Source of the DNA: Erythroxylum novogranatense
Lineage: Eukaryota > Streptophyta > Magnoliopsida > Malpighiales > Erythroxylaceae
Assembly (NCBI GenBank): GCA_029891385.1
Contig: JAIWQS010000079.1
Location: 186,001 to 250,000 of the forward strand
Direction of reading: 5' to 3'
DNA length: 64,000 nucleotides
Position numbers and translations under genes: made by a program. The notes beneath the pieces are model-generated. The model saw nothing but the letters and a program-made list of their open reading frames with translations. It had not been told where the DNA came from and made no database searches. Below are positions 20,999 through 33,366 of the stretch, piece by piece. The first letter of the stretch is position 1. Each line of letters opens with the position of its first letter.

Positions 20999-23363
20999 TA
21001 GAAATCAATTTAAAATTTTCATTTAAACCTAATTTTCCAATTTCACTAATAACCTTTTTTTTTTCATTCATAAACCATCTCTTCTTCCACATAAGCTATC
21101 TTTTCACAAAATTTTCCAAAAATCAGAAATAAGGTCTCATTGGTAAGATCTTGAAAACTCCTACAAGTTTTATACAGAGCTCATAAACCAATTCTACCTC
21201 TAAGGGTGTCAAAAATGCAATAAAAGTGACTGCCTAATCATATATTTCCCCAAAACAGTACAACATTTTCCAAAAACATATCCTACAACTTTCATGAACA
21301 GCATAGAAGAACCTCAATCTCTAAATAAATCAAATTCTTAAGCAAAGCTTCTGCCTATATAATTCTCATTCTCACAGTAACAGAATCTTCCAAAATTCAT
21401 AACTCCATATACCCTTAGTGAAAAATTCCATATCATATAGAAATAAAAAGATCAGAAAATATACTACAATTCTCAAGAAGGACTTCAAAGCAAATTCCAC
21501 TTCTAACTAGGACAAAATCACCCATGATCGTGGCTGCCCTATTAAGGAGTGTTAAAACAGCACATGACCTAAACCATATCAAAACTTTAAAAATGCATAA
21601 CTTACCATCCTTATATCCACAATTTACATATTATACCCCATTAGAAATCTACAACAATCCTATACAACTTTCCAAAAGGTGACGTGAGCCAATTTGAACC
21701 ATAATAGTCTAAAATCAACTTCAGAACACAGAAATCACAAAACATATACACTTAGTGCCACTTGCACACAAAACACATTTTGGTCTGAATTACCACCTGA
21801 ACATTAACAAATCATAAATTTCAACCTACAAATAGAAAAATGTCATATTTAGTGGCGATAAAAAGCTAACAAGAAAATCTTCAACTTTCATGAAAACCAA
21901 TTTCACAAAATCTGTCTACTTTAGCCCAGAAAATTCTCCAAAGTTTCAGGTAACAATTCATTAATACTAGAATCACAACTATTCAGCCAGCACACATATC
22001 TCAAAATCCAAGAAAAATTCAAAGCCCTACAAGCCACAATTGGACAGAACTTACTTATATGAATTCTAGCCAAACTTCTCAAGTTCAATTCAAGCCAAAC
22101 CTCAACTCAATAGCACAATCATATCAAAAGTTATGACCAAAAACCTGAAACATACACAAGGTGAATTTTCCAAATTTTCTACCTAACACAACTCCTTTCA
22201 TTCCAACATCATTACTACATCAATAAACATCCAATGTAGCCAAGAAATCTGCCACAAATTTATCAAGCCATTCACTTGAATAATTAGTCACAAATTGGCA
22301 GCACACACACACACTTTTTATTTCTTTAATTTACCACTCATCTAACCTCATACTAACATCAAAACCAATCCAAAACATTTAATTCACACACTACACATAT
22401 CCAACATCATTCATCCTCACATAAACATGACTTATGCCCATACAATCCTACCACAAACTTCATGAAATTAAAGCACAAAAAATGCATCTAACTACAAATT
22501 AAAGAACATACAACTTAATTCTTACCTAAACAAGCTTCAATCTTCCAAGTTTTTCCCAAACTCCTCTACCTCACTTCACATACACGACACTCTCCATTTT
22601 TAAGGGATGTAGAAGGCTTAAGCTTGAACACATGGTAAGGAAGCACTTAAGGTAGAAGAGAAGAGTAGCAATTTAAAAGAAGGAAGAAACAAATGAAGGG
22701 GGAGGAAGAGATGGAGAATTCGGATGAGAAATGGAGAAGATTTTTATTTAAACCATCAATAACCCCTTTTAAAGAAGAAGTGTCCTGGAAGCATTGCAAC
22801 ACTTAAGCTAATTAGATAACCATTAGGAATAAGACTAAGTAGGCAAGTGACAAGTGTCACTTGCCACTTGTCCTATTCATAAACACTTAATTCTTTCCTT
22901 TCCAAATTACAATTCAATTTCTACTCCAATTTCTCTCCAAATTCCAATGGCTCGGAGTTATAAATTCTAAAATCATGTATCTAATTTTCCAGTGCCATTG
23001 GACTGTCATTTCTAGTATCGAAAATCCAATCAGTTAGTCGCTTGACAATTTTTTCGGTCCAGAAGTTTTTCCCCAAAATTTCTTGAAAAAATTCTAAAAT
23101 TTCCTAAAAATGTAAAACACACATAAATCACTCCAATTCAATTTTTCAAGCACATATATCACATTTTTCACAAAAATTACATTAATAGACACATATGCCG
23201 GGAAATGTCATGAATGCATGTACAGTCATATGCATGTGCAAACATTGCCATTCATATATATTTAGCGGCCATAATATGCATGAACATGCCAATCTATGTT
23301 TCCACACTCCTAACCCGTCCCCAATGACCAATTTACCCTTCCCATCGGTGATAGGATGTTACA

Positions 23364-23380
23364 ACTCTCCCCTCCTAATA
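23364..23380 (-). other. L1 polypurine tract
   Basis: Sense TATTAGGAGGGGAGAGT immediately before the TGTAACATCC LTR start, as in L2. Confidence 0.8.
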
Positions 23381-26300
23381 AAAATTTTGTCTTTGAAATT
23401 TATTTTTGATACTGAAGAAGGTAGGGGTACTGTTATCTCATACACTCCTCCATTTCCTATCAATTCTCTGTTCAAATATTATACTTCCTCAATTATGTCC
23501 TTGATGAGTTTCGGAATATTCAACTTTTTACTTCCAGTTTCAAGACCACATATATAGGATTATAACAATACTAATCATAAAATCACTCGTAATGCCTTAG
23601 TCTCATTTTTGCCATAGTTTAATATAAACCCCTTTATGTCACACTTAGTTTTCCCTATTACCTTTGTATCTCATCTAACTACACCTTGGCACAGGTGATA
23701 CACTCAAAATTTTTTTATTTTCAACTTCTCATCGGTATTAGTACACCGAACCTTCACATCTTTCTCCATAGAGTCACAACTTCAATGTAATCCACCAAAA
23801 TCCATTCTTTTTTCAAAACCACTTTATTCAGGTTTAAATTCATTTCACCCACTATTTCACTCACTAACGGTATCCTAAATTTGTTCTGACTTTTACTTAG
23901 GGTGATCGACTCTTTTTGTCGTCTCACCAGGAAAATGATGATTTTGCTGGTAGTCACTTTACACTATACATTAATCTTATATGCTGAAGCATTCCAGACA
24001 TATAAGCTTTATACTTATCTTCAATAGTCAAGACTACAAGGAACTCAAACATATAATCACTCAATTCGAAATTCTTAGCCACCAATTGCTCTTTCGAGGT
24101 ACTCTAACTAGGACATCTCTTTATCAGGTAGTACACATACTTTCTTCCTCAAATCCTCAATTCGGGCTTTTTGAATTCCTTTTTACAAAAATAATGTTAC
24201 TTTTCCATAACTAATAGGATTTCCTTTTTGCGCCATTTTTAACTAGTCACTATACCCTCTTTATTGCACTAGATTGAGTAACCTAATACCCACATATGTG
24301 GTACTCTGCTATGAAATGTTCTATTCGATACTATTGCTTGGAACATTAGCTGTATTAGGACAGGTCCCTCTACACAATCCTTTCAATCTTTTTCCAATTC
24401 CAATTCCAGTTTACCTTAATCTCTACTAAGCTGTCTAGTCAATGTATATCTCATATGTTTCTGTCCACATCATGATTCTAAGCTTTCAAACCAACTACTA
24501 TTGCAGAAATTTTCAAGTCATGTATCTAAATTTAGCACATGCAGCTAGAGGTACACAAAATCACCTTATACCGTACAACCAATTCCCTCTTGATCTCAAT
24601 TGGGAACCTCTATTGTATATACTACAAAATCTCCAAATCCGAATGGCATACTAAACACTATAATTATTTTGATTTCATTTATGACTGACGCGACTTACAT
24701 CTTTTTCCTTCAAGCATTCAGAATTTCATCTTCATCTATCAATATGATCATAGTCACTCATTGATATCGTGTTTCTTGGATCACATTAACCTTCAATAAC
24801 ATAATCCTATCGGGGTATGGTTAACTCCAATAGATATAAGCTCAACTCATTGTGTTATATTTCATTCTTGTAATTCCTTAGATAACTAATTCCTTAGTGC
24901 AGTAGTATGATCACATACTATCCTTATTGTTTTTTTTTGGAACTTCCTTTTTCTCGACGAATTTCAGCAGTTTTTTCAATTTCCCAATGATTCACATTGG
25001 CTTATACCAATGTCTATTCATTTATACCTGTTGCTTCACACATTTCAATCTATCCACAAACATAACTTCCTGTGTAGGGAACCCCATCATCAGAGATAAT
25101 TTGTGGTTCCCAAACATATTTCCACAGCCTATGATGTGGACCAAATTTCACTTCACATTACTAAGAATGTTTCCTCGAAGTGTTGAAATCCCATAAATAG
25201 TTGGATACTTTACATCAACAAAAATAGATATATACTCCCAATAGACCTTTTCTAACTCTTATGGTTGAGTCTTTTTTATGAATATAACTCCAATATTTAC
25301 TTTTGACAGGAAGACAACACATCACAACTTTTTCGAGAGACCGATCATCTTATTTCAAACTTCCCTCCATTGCATATGTCGGTTCCTTTCTGAAGCAAAC
25401 CCGATTAACTCAAGTGAGGGGCCTTTGACCTTTGGACGATGGAAGAATTACCAAATTCCATTATTGAATCGTGAGAAGAGCTTATGATCACTGCTACTGG
25501 TCATGGAAAGCCTTCCTTTATTGATCATAATTCAAATTACCTGACTTTTTGACCCTATCTCCGTGATTCTTAGTATAAACCTCGATATTGTCACTCACCT
25601 ATTATCCATGTCATTCTTAATAGCTCAAGGAAATCAATTACAACATTTCACAAGTTCTTTAGAAGATCAATTTGGCTCATGACTTCTATGGTCAATGCAT
25701 CCTCGATACTGAGGCTCAAAACCTCGATAATAAGGTTTAATGAGGCATTAAACAATTTCATTTACGCAACCACTCCTTACATCTTATTTAAAGATGTTTT
25801 TTTTTGTCACGTCTTCATTTACTCCCATTCGCTAATGCTACTTACATTCCAATTGACTCTAGAGAACATTTCTATCCTTTCTCCTGCCCATGATTGGGGT
25901 TTACCATAGGATCATAACAGAAACCTTTTTTTTTATAGGCCTATAACGTATCTTGCACTTTCTTCATCACCTTAACACACTTATAGGCAGCGATGCTATT
26001 TTAATTTCCTAGTATTTACCTCTTCTTCTTCCCATCCTAATCATTGAATTTGCATTTTGAGTGCATTCACTCTTCTCCTTTGAGTTATCATCTTTTTCAT
26101 AATCACAAGCATAAATACAATCCAAACCTAAGCGCATTTCTAATTGTTGCCATACTAACACATCATGTATCACATTTCACCATTTGTAAAATCATTTTTC
26201 TATTATTTCATCGTCCATATGTATTTTCTCAACCCATTCGGAATTATAAATGTAGAATCATCAAGAAATATAATCTCCTTATCACAGACCTATGATTACG

Positions 26301-26994
26301 TTAAATCATAACTGTTCATAGCCATAGAAAAGTTTAATCTCACCCTTTCTACTTCTTTCTGACAATATCTTCACTACTTTATTTCATTCGAAGATAGACC
26401 ATTACAGTATATATATCGATATCATCTTCCATAAGACACACCAACGTAAATGCAGTGAATCTAAATCTTTTTTTTCTCATTTCCAATTATCCCCATTTTA
26501 TCAAACATACAAGTCGGAATCATAATACCTAGCTGTCCGGAACTTTTGATCGCGCACAGACATATTCACTCATACTCTTATCACTTTTAACCAATATTCT
26601 TTTCATGTCCATAATTGACCTTTCCAGGCTATCGCAAATGCCGCTTCCTTTCAACTCAATTTCTACACATTAAGTCTTATTAGTCATTTTGATATCACTT
26701 CTTTCCTAAATTAGCCCATGCTAATGTATTCACATTCGTATCACAAGCAAGGGTTTATAACCACAGTACAATATGCATATTATTATCCACTTTTCTTTTT
26801 CCCATTCCGAATTGGCTCATATTCTAACATATCATCACTTTTCTCATACTAAACGCTTAACACATGTTCATGCTTAGGACTCATACCCATACGACTCATA
26901 CTAGGGATTAGTTGCTACAGTCTGCTATGACATGACTTTAATATATGTGACTTAACCCATATTTCAGAAAATGCCCAGATAAGTTCGTACTTCT
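23381..26994 (-). other. L1 internal region, non-coding
   Basis: About 3.6 kb, AT-rich and G-poor on the plus strand, with no frame above about 90 codons and no clear retroelement domain. A minus-strand stretch at 24615-24665 reads SMPFGFGDFV, reminiscent of the reverse-transcriptase MPFGLTNAP motif, but flanking motifs are not visible. Taken as non-coding or gutted beyond recognition. Confidence 0.6.
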
Positions 26995-27008
26995 GGGCTC
27001 TGATACCA
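26995..27008 (-). other. L1 primer-binding site
   Basis: Sense TGGTATCAGAGCCC, an exact match to the initiator tRNA-Met primer site, 6 nt from the 5' LTR. Confidence 0.9.
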
Positions 27009-27756
27009 CCTAAACATAACACCCCACTCCCGTATGACACGAACCCAACATCGATGGTGATATTTGAGTCCGTGTTCTGCAAGGGTGGCGTGCTACATCA
27101 CTCAATCAAAACTCATTATCAATTTTTTTTTTAAACGAAAACATACATGAAGCGGAAATCAATGAACGTACAATCACTAATAAGTACATTGGCCACGGGG
27201 GACCTTTTCATAAACACAATTTATTTCAGTTTGTTAATTTTACAAATTGACCTAATCATTAATACAAAAATTCAGAAAAATACTATTTTATCAGACACTA
27301 ATGCAGACGCAAACTAATCCCGACCACATCTCTCACTCATCAACAAATGCTATACGCCCGTTGCCTAACGGGGTATTCTTTTAAGTCTTGAAAAATAATT
27401 GCAAAATTTAGGTTAGTTTTGCGAACTCAGTGAGGTAACCATCGTCAATGGTTCACTCAATTCATGCAACACAAAAATTCACATAACATATATTCATATT
27501 GTTCCATATTTCATCACATTTCACAATTTCACTTGAGCATAGACAATTAGATGCATTTCATTTGATTAGACATCCATAACCAATTGAACTCACAAAACAC
27601 TCAAGCATAATACAGTTTTTTCATAATTCACATTCAGAAGTACCACATGATTGGTACCGCAGAAGCATAAGGCAGTTAGCCTTTCACTCAATCAAAGACA
27701 TTAAAATCAGATGCATATGACATGCGCATGTGACACTTTTCCAATTTATTTCGGTG

Positions 27757-27889
27757 TTGTGACCGAGCGCCTAAATTGTCCTAATATGGGCGCATTAATC
27801 GTTGATCCTGAGGCTTTGAATCACTATGGGGCTCGAGGCCCAAATATAAACATTGAGCTTATAGCTCTCGGTGGCTGCTCCGGTCACAA
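27757..27889 (-). repeat. GAGC hairpin domain in LTR L1 (copy 2)
   Basis: Bounded by TTGTGACCGAG and CTCCGGTCACAA (27878-27889). It contains GAGCTTATAGCTC (27855-27867); the second arm GATCCTGAGGCTT has lost its pairing. It has one 45-bp unit where copy 1 has two. Confidence 0.65.
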
Positions 27890-29218
27890 TTGTCATTAAC
27901 TGATCATACATTCATGCATGGAATGCATATGTCGCAATGAAGCAATATCATCATCACACTCATTCCCAAATTATCACATTTAACCAAATAGTTCACAATT
28001 AATCAAATTAAAATCACGATCACAATTTATCACATTAAAACATGAAGGTCCTAAATTCTCAGACAAATAGCACTGCTATGTCAGAATCTCCCAATATACC
28101 GGACCTTCTATCCGGAATCCATAATCAAGACATAATTCCCACCATTATTTGCCACATAACTATAAATAAAACAAATAATAATTGAGGAACCGTCTTGGTC
28201 ACTCACCAATAGCTTCCAAGCTAATGCCTGGAAGTCTCGGCAACATCTGTGGGTTGACGTTCCAAAAGCGCCTCTATAATAGTCAAAATATTTTAAACAT
28301 TACCAAATGTATAATCAGAAATATTTAATATTGCACATGTAGCAATTAAAAATGTGTACAATGCATATTCGTGACTTTCCCGGCACTATTCCATAATTTC
28401 TTTCACAAAAATTTCCTTTAAAAAATTAGAAAATCATAGACACCAAAATCATTCAATTCGGACCTCTATAGGTCTAATTATTAATAAAATACGGACCAGA
28501 AAATAATTATCTGGTCCTATCACTTCGACCTAGTCAATCCCTGTCAATTTCATCTCTAAAAATTCCCAATTTTACATATAAATGAAATTAAATATTATAC
28601 GTGTAGCACCCCCTTACCATAGGGTATACACCGGGACGCCCATAGGTCATCCCGATACATATCCTACGAAAAGAGTGTACTACGAGCAATCACTAACACT
28701 TCACATGGCATCAATAATCATAAAGCATCAATATGAAAATCACTATTTTTTTTTTAACCATAAAATTTTCTCATTTCATATCATCAAAAGCAGTAATTTA
28801 CATAACTGTCAGTTTTTCCTTGTCTGTACATTACTCCAAAAAGGAAATCAAATACAAAAAACCCTAACTAGGTCATCCTCAAAAGTGCCGGTGACCGACA
28901 CATGAGCCATGACTTCTCTTTCCAACTCGATCTACATGACAGGAAAATTCTCTCTGGAGCTACGAGTCTACTCTCTCGGTTTTGAAAAATAATTTGCAAT
29001 TTTGGGTGAGTTTGCGAACTCAGTGAGGAACCATCATCGATGGTTCACCCAATTCATGCAATATATAAATAGATCACATTTATTTCACAATAATCCATTC
29101 AAAAGTGCCACATGACTATTCACATGGGTACAAAGTAATTTACTTTTCACCCAATCAAAGACATTCAATCATATGCATATGTAAGTGTATGTGACCCTTT
29201 TTCCAATTTATTACATTG

Positions 29219-29345
29219 TTGTGACCGAGCGCCTAAACTGTCCCAATAAGGGCGCATTAATCGGTGAGCCTGAGGCTCTGTGTCACTGTGATCTCGAGGC
29301 CCAAATACGTTGAGCTTTAAGCTCTCTTGGCTACTCCGGTCTGTT
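29219..29345 (-). repeat. GAGC hairpin domain in the inner solo LTR
   Basis: Perfect GAGCCTGAGGCTC (29266-29278) and GAGCTTTAAGCTC (29312-29324) between TTGTGACCGAG and CTCCGGTC. The stems differ from those of the other copies but remain paired. Confidence 0.65.
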
Positions 29346-31675
29346 GTCGCTGCCATCGATCATACATTTATGCATGGAATGCATATGTCCAAATAAAACA
29401 AAGCCAACATCATAGTTGATCCCAAATTAACACATTCAAACAAATGGTTCACAATCAATCACATTCAAATCACATATATCAAGTAAGGCACTCCTATGTC
29501 AGTATCTCCCAGTACATCGGACACCTTCAGTCTGGAATTCAGGCATAAACAAACGCAAGGCCCACCATTATTCTCCACAGTGTTATAAGTGCGAAATTAT
29601 AAACAATTAATAATTGAGGAACCATCTAGGTTACTCACCAAATAACTTCCGAGCTAATGCCGAGAAATCTCGGCAACGTCCGTGGGATGACGTGTCAACT
29701 ATGCCTCTATAACATTCAAAATATTCATATGTTACCAAATGCACAATTAGAAATATTAAATAATGCACATGTAGCAATTTAGATGTGTACAATGCATGTT
29801 CGTGACATTCCTGGTACCATTCTATAATTCACTTCACAAAATATTTCCCTATGTCTTAGGAACCTATAGACACCAGAATTACTCAATTTGGACCTCTATA
29901 GGTTCGGATATTTCCAAAATTTAATCAATTCTCTCACTTGGATTCAATCCCTAAATCTCAATTAAATCCCACAAAGTCCACAATTCTACATGGAGAGGTA
30001 GATAATTGTCTTATGAATCTGAAGCCTTTAGAATAAGGTCAATCGGAGGTCGGATGACGAGGATATAAGCAAAAGAAGCTTTAGGACAAAACAAAAGATA
30101 AGAGAGTTTGCACTTATTTCCCTCTCTTCCACCATCTGAATTTCTAACATGCATACTCTTTACACACTTATCCAAAAATTAAGAACAAGATCTCATTGGA
30201 AAGATAACAAGAAACCCTACAAGTTCTATGAAGGGTTTAGAAACCAATCTCACCTCTAAGGGTTCCAAAAACTACTTCAAAGTTACTACCCATAAATGAC
30301 CATATGAGCAGTAACTGTGTTCTTCCAATCCTCATAACTTCTTACTCATAACTCCAAATGAGGTACATTTTACACCATTAGAAAGCTCTAAACATTTTAT
30401 ACAATCTTAAAGAAGACCCCCAATCCAATTCAATCTATAAGAGGGTTAAAAACTCAAACAAAGTTTCTATCCAATGAAACAGTAAAACTACCATATGAAT
30501 AGTAACTGCACTCTACTAAAACTACCATATGGAAGCAAATTCAATCTCTAAACCAATCAATTTCTCAATCCAAGTTTCTGCCTAGATCTGTCATCCTCAA
30601 CAGCAACACATTTTTCCAAAATTCATAACTTTCCAACCCATTGTCAAAAAATTACGTACAATATAGCAATAAAAAGCTCAGACAATATACTACAATTCTC
30701 AAGAAGGACTTTAAAGCAAATTCCCATTCAAAATAGGTTAAATCCTCTCACTAAGGTGGCTTTCCTGTTAGGGTTTAAGAAATCAGCATTTAACCCAAAC
30801 CATAACAAAACTTTAGAAATTTATATCTAACAATCCTTACATCCAAAATTTGCATAAAATACCTCATTAGAAAGTTACAAAAATCATCTACAACTTTCCA
30901 GAAGATCACTTGAGCCAATTTCACCTTTAACATTCCCAAATAAGTATCAGAACACAAAAAGCACAAAACCTATACACATAAAGCATTTACACACCAAAAC
31001 ACATTTTGACTGAATTACCACCTGAACATTAACAGACCATAACTTTCATTTTACACATCGAAAAATATCATAATTAGTGGCGTTAGAAAGCTAACAAGTA
31101 AATATTCAACTTTCATGAAGATCAATTCCACAAAATCTGTCTCCTTTATCCTAGGAAAATTCTCAAAGTTTCAGGTTTTCAATAATGGAACCAAAATTCG
31201 GATACTATTCATCCAGCACACATATCTCAAATTCCAAGCAAAATTCAAAGCTCTTCAAGCCATAATTGGATAGAACGTCCTTCATATGAATTCTATCCAT
31301 ACTTCTTAAGTTTAACTTAAACTAAACCTCAACTCAATAGCATAACCACATAAAAAGTTATAAACAAATAACTGAAACATGCGCAAGTTCCATTTTCCAT
31401 ATTTCAACCAAAACTTTACTCCTTTCATGCAAGTATCAATACCACATCAATAACCATCCCATTTAACCAAGAATTTAACCACAAATTTATCAAGACATTT
31501 ACTTGAGTAATTAATGGCAATTGGCAACACACAACATACACCATCTTCTTACTTGAATTTATCACTTATCTAACATTATTCAAACATCAAAATCAATCCA
31601 AGACTAATCCAAAACATGTTAATCATTCATCTTTTACCAATCATCAATCAATCAAAGAAGCAACATACCCACAAA

Positions 31676-33366
31676 TAGGGGTGTTCATGGTAGGGTAACC
31701 TGACTCGTTTATAAATAACTCGAACTCGAACTCGAAAGTCGGGTTCAGAATTTCATGAACTCGAACTCGAACTCGAACCTAAAGAACCTATAGGATTGGT
31801 TAACCTATTTTCGAGTTCGGTTCTCGTGGTAACAGGACCTATTCATATCAATATATATGATAAAATTATAAAAAATTGGTGAAAAATAAAATTATTCATA
31901 AAAGTATGCATATAAAATCCATCAAAGATTAATCCAATATGTTAAACCAAAACAAAGTAAAAATAAGCCAAACAATGTCTTATAAAAGATCCATACTAGA
32001 AAAAAGATAAAATATTAAACAATTATTCTTTGAATAGAATGGTAGGATGATTCACCGTTATACATGAAGCCACATCTATAGAAAATAAAAATAAAAAGAG
32101 TTAGACTCTTTATTTATTTTTAATTGAAAAAGAATTTTTATCTCGTATATTAAAATAAGGTAAAGTAAATTAGATTGCCTGATTCAATTTGTTCAAGTTT
32201 TTCAAGTCTCTCTTCCACGTAAAGAGGAGCTTGTGATTTCTCAATCAATCTTGTCTACAAACAAGAGTCTCCACCATCTTTGGAGTAAGAGAGTTACGAA
32301 ATGAATCAAGCACTCGACCTCTTGTACTAAAAGTTGACTCAGATGCAATAGTGAGGGAACAAACCGCTTCTACTAGATCTCATTGATTAAAAATAATAAT
32401 AAAACTATTCTTCTAACATTATTAAATCTTATTTTATCATGTTAAAATAAATAATAATAATAATAAACTAATAAGCACAAAAGTATCATTCTTCTTATTG
32501 TAACTTAGTGTAGAAAATGCAATTAATATCATAGTTAAAACTTCAAATATTATATTATAAAAGTGCACCAGATAAAAATACAATCTTATAGTCTATTACT
32601 AAATCAACTCATTTTTCATTTTCTAATAAATAAAACTATGTTTGTATTTGTACAAGACAATATTATTATATTCTTATTATTTATTAGCAACTATATTATA
32701 TATTTTTAAGAATCAGATTACTTGCTAGTTTAATGTTTATAATATCTCATGAATATCTAAACTATTATATATGCCTTAAAAACTAAAATTGTAGGATTTT
32801 TAATAAATGTGTTTTACACATTAATTTCTTTAATTAATCTCTAAATGATTATATTATTTTAGTCAATGAATGTTTTTATTAATAGTTTAATACTTGATCA
32901 ATAACTTTGACACATATTAATTACTATTTCAAGTAGAAGTATTGAGTGTTATGCATTAGTTGTTACTTATAATAGCAATGTTTAAAATTAACATTTAATA
33001 ACATAGAAGTAAAGTAGTTTTTTTCCTTTTCTTTTTTTCACTCAAGAATTCATAGAGTAAATACTATTAAATTTGTTATTATTGATATCATCTTAAATTG
33101 TATCTAAATATATGATAGATTTTTAGGAATTGCAGTTCAGTTTAAACCTCACGCTTATAAATCGAGTTCGGTTCGGTTAATCGCTATAGGTGCGGTTTAG
33201 GTTGGTTAACCTAGAACCATGAGTTAGAAACTCGAACTGAACCATGAACCTGATTTTTCAGTTTGGTTGAACCGAACCTAAACTCGAGTTTGTTAACCTT
33301 ATTTCTGAGTTCGGTTCATGCGGTTCAGTCCAGTTCACGGGTTCACGGATTTTTTAAACACCCCTA
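31676..33366 (-). mobile_element. hAT DNA transposon, internally deleted, 1,691 bp
   Basis: Exact 8-bp TSD CCCACAAA (31668-31675 and 33367-33374) and short terminal inverted repeats (TAGGGGTGTTCA at the left, TAGGGGTGTTTA read inward from the right) identify the hAT superfamily. Subterminal repeats of CGAACT and CGGTTC type cluster at 31715-31825 and 33165-33350, as expected for transposase-binding regions. Only the transposase C-terminus survives (32170-32382, minus); the rest is AT-rich filler. It can no longer move by itself. It is inserted in the solo LTR at 28602-34301. Confidence 0.9.
32170..32382 (-). pseudogene. hAT transposase C-terminal dimerisation region, relic
   Basis: Read on the minus strand, one frame gives DLVEAVCSLTIASES followed by TFSTRGRVLDSFR, NSLTPKMVETLVCRQD, a stop, then LRNHKLLFTWKRD and a natural stop at 32170-32172. 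This is the conserved C-terminal hAT dimerisation block, where family members typically carry ASES, FSTGGR and LTP motifs. The stop sits where the family usually has W (QDW), a TGG-to-TGA change. Upstream domains (BED finger, catalytic core) are absent, so the gene was truncated by internal deletion and then decayed. Confidence 0.85.

Larger units (their letters stand above)
19527..22525 (-). other. Predicted intron inside the L1 3' LTR
   Basis: Donor TTTAG|GTAAG at 22525 and acceptor TTTTTTTTCAG|GAC at 19527, about 3.0 kb apart. The hairpin (19553-19567) is 26 nt before the acceptor but one stem pair is lost here. The L1 right LTR keeps the donor (36159), but its acceptor reads CAAG near 27390. 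Confidence 0.4.
19465..23363 (-). mobile_element. L1 3' LTR, main piece right of L2
   Basis: Continues the L1 left LTR after L2, ending GATAGGATGTTACA at 23363 before the PPT. It includes an acceptor-like CAG (19527), twin hairpins (19553-19591), a GAGC hairpin domain (19896-20074), a CG-rich island (20905-20998), a long stretch of degenerate repeats with the phrase CTACAACTTTCATGAA (21100-22300), a donor GTAAG (22525) and a TATA-like TTTAAATAAA (about 22742-22752). Confidence 0.8.

Noticed and set aside
22262..22330. ACACAC run as a functional site
   Set aside because: Short dinucleotide run in LTR L1 with variable length in the other copy; ordinary microsatellite noise.
28582..28905. Plus-strand frame of 107 codons
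   Set aside because: Spans the boundary between L1 and the inner solo LTR, so it cannot be an old gene; no domain.
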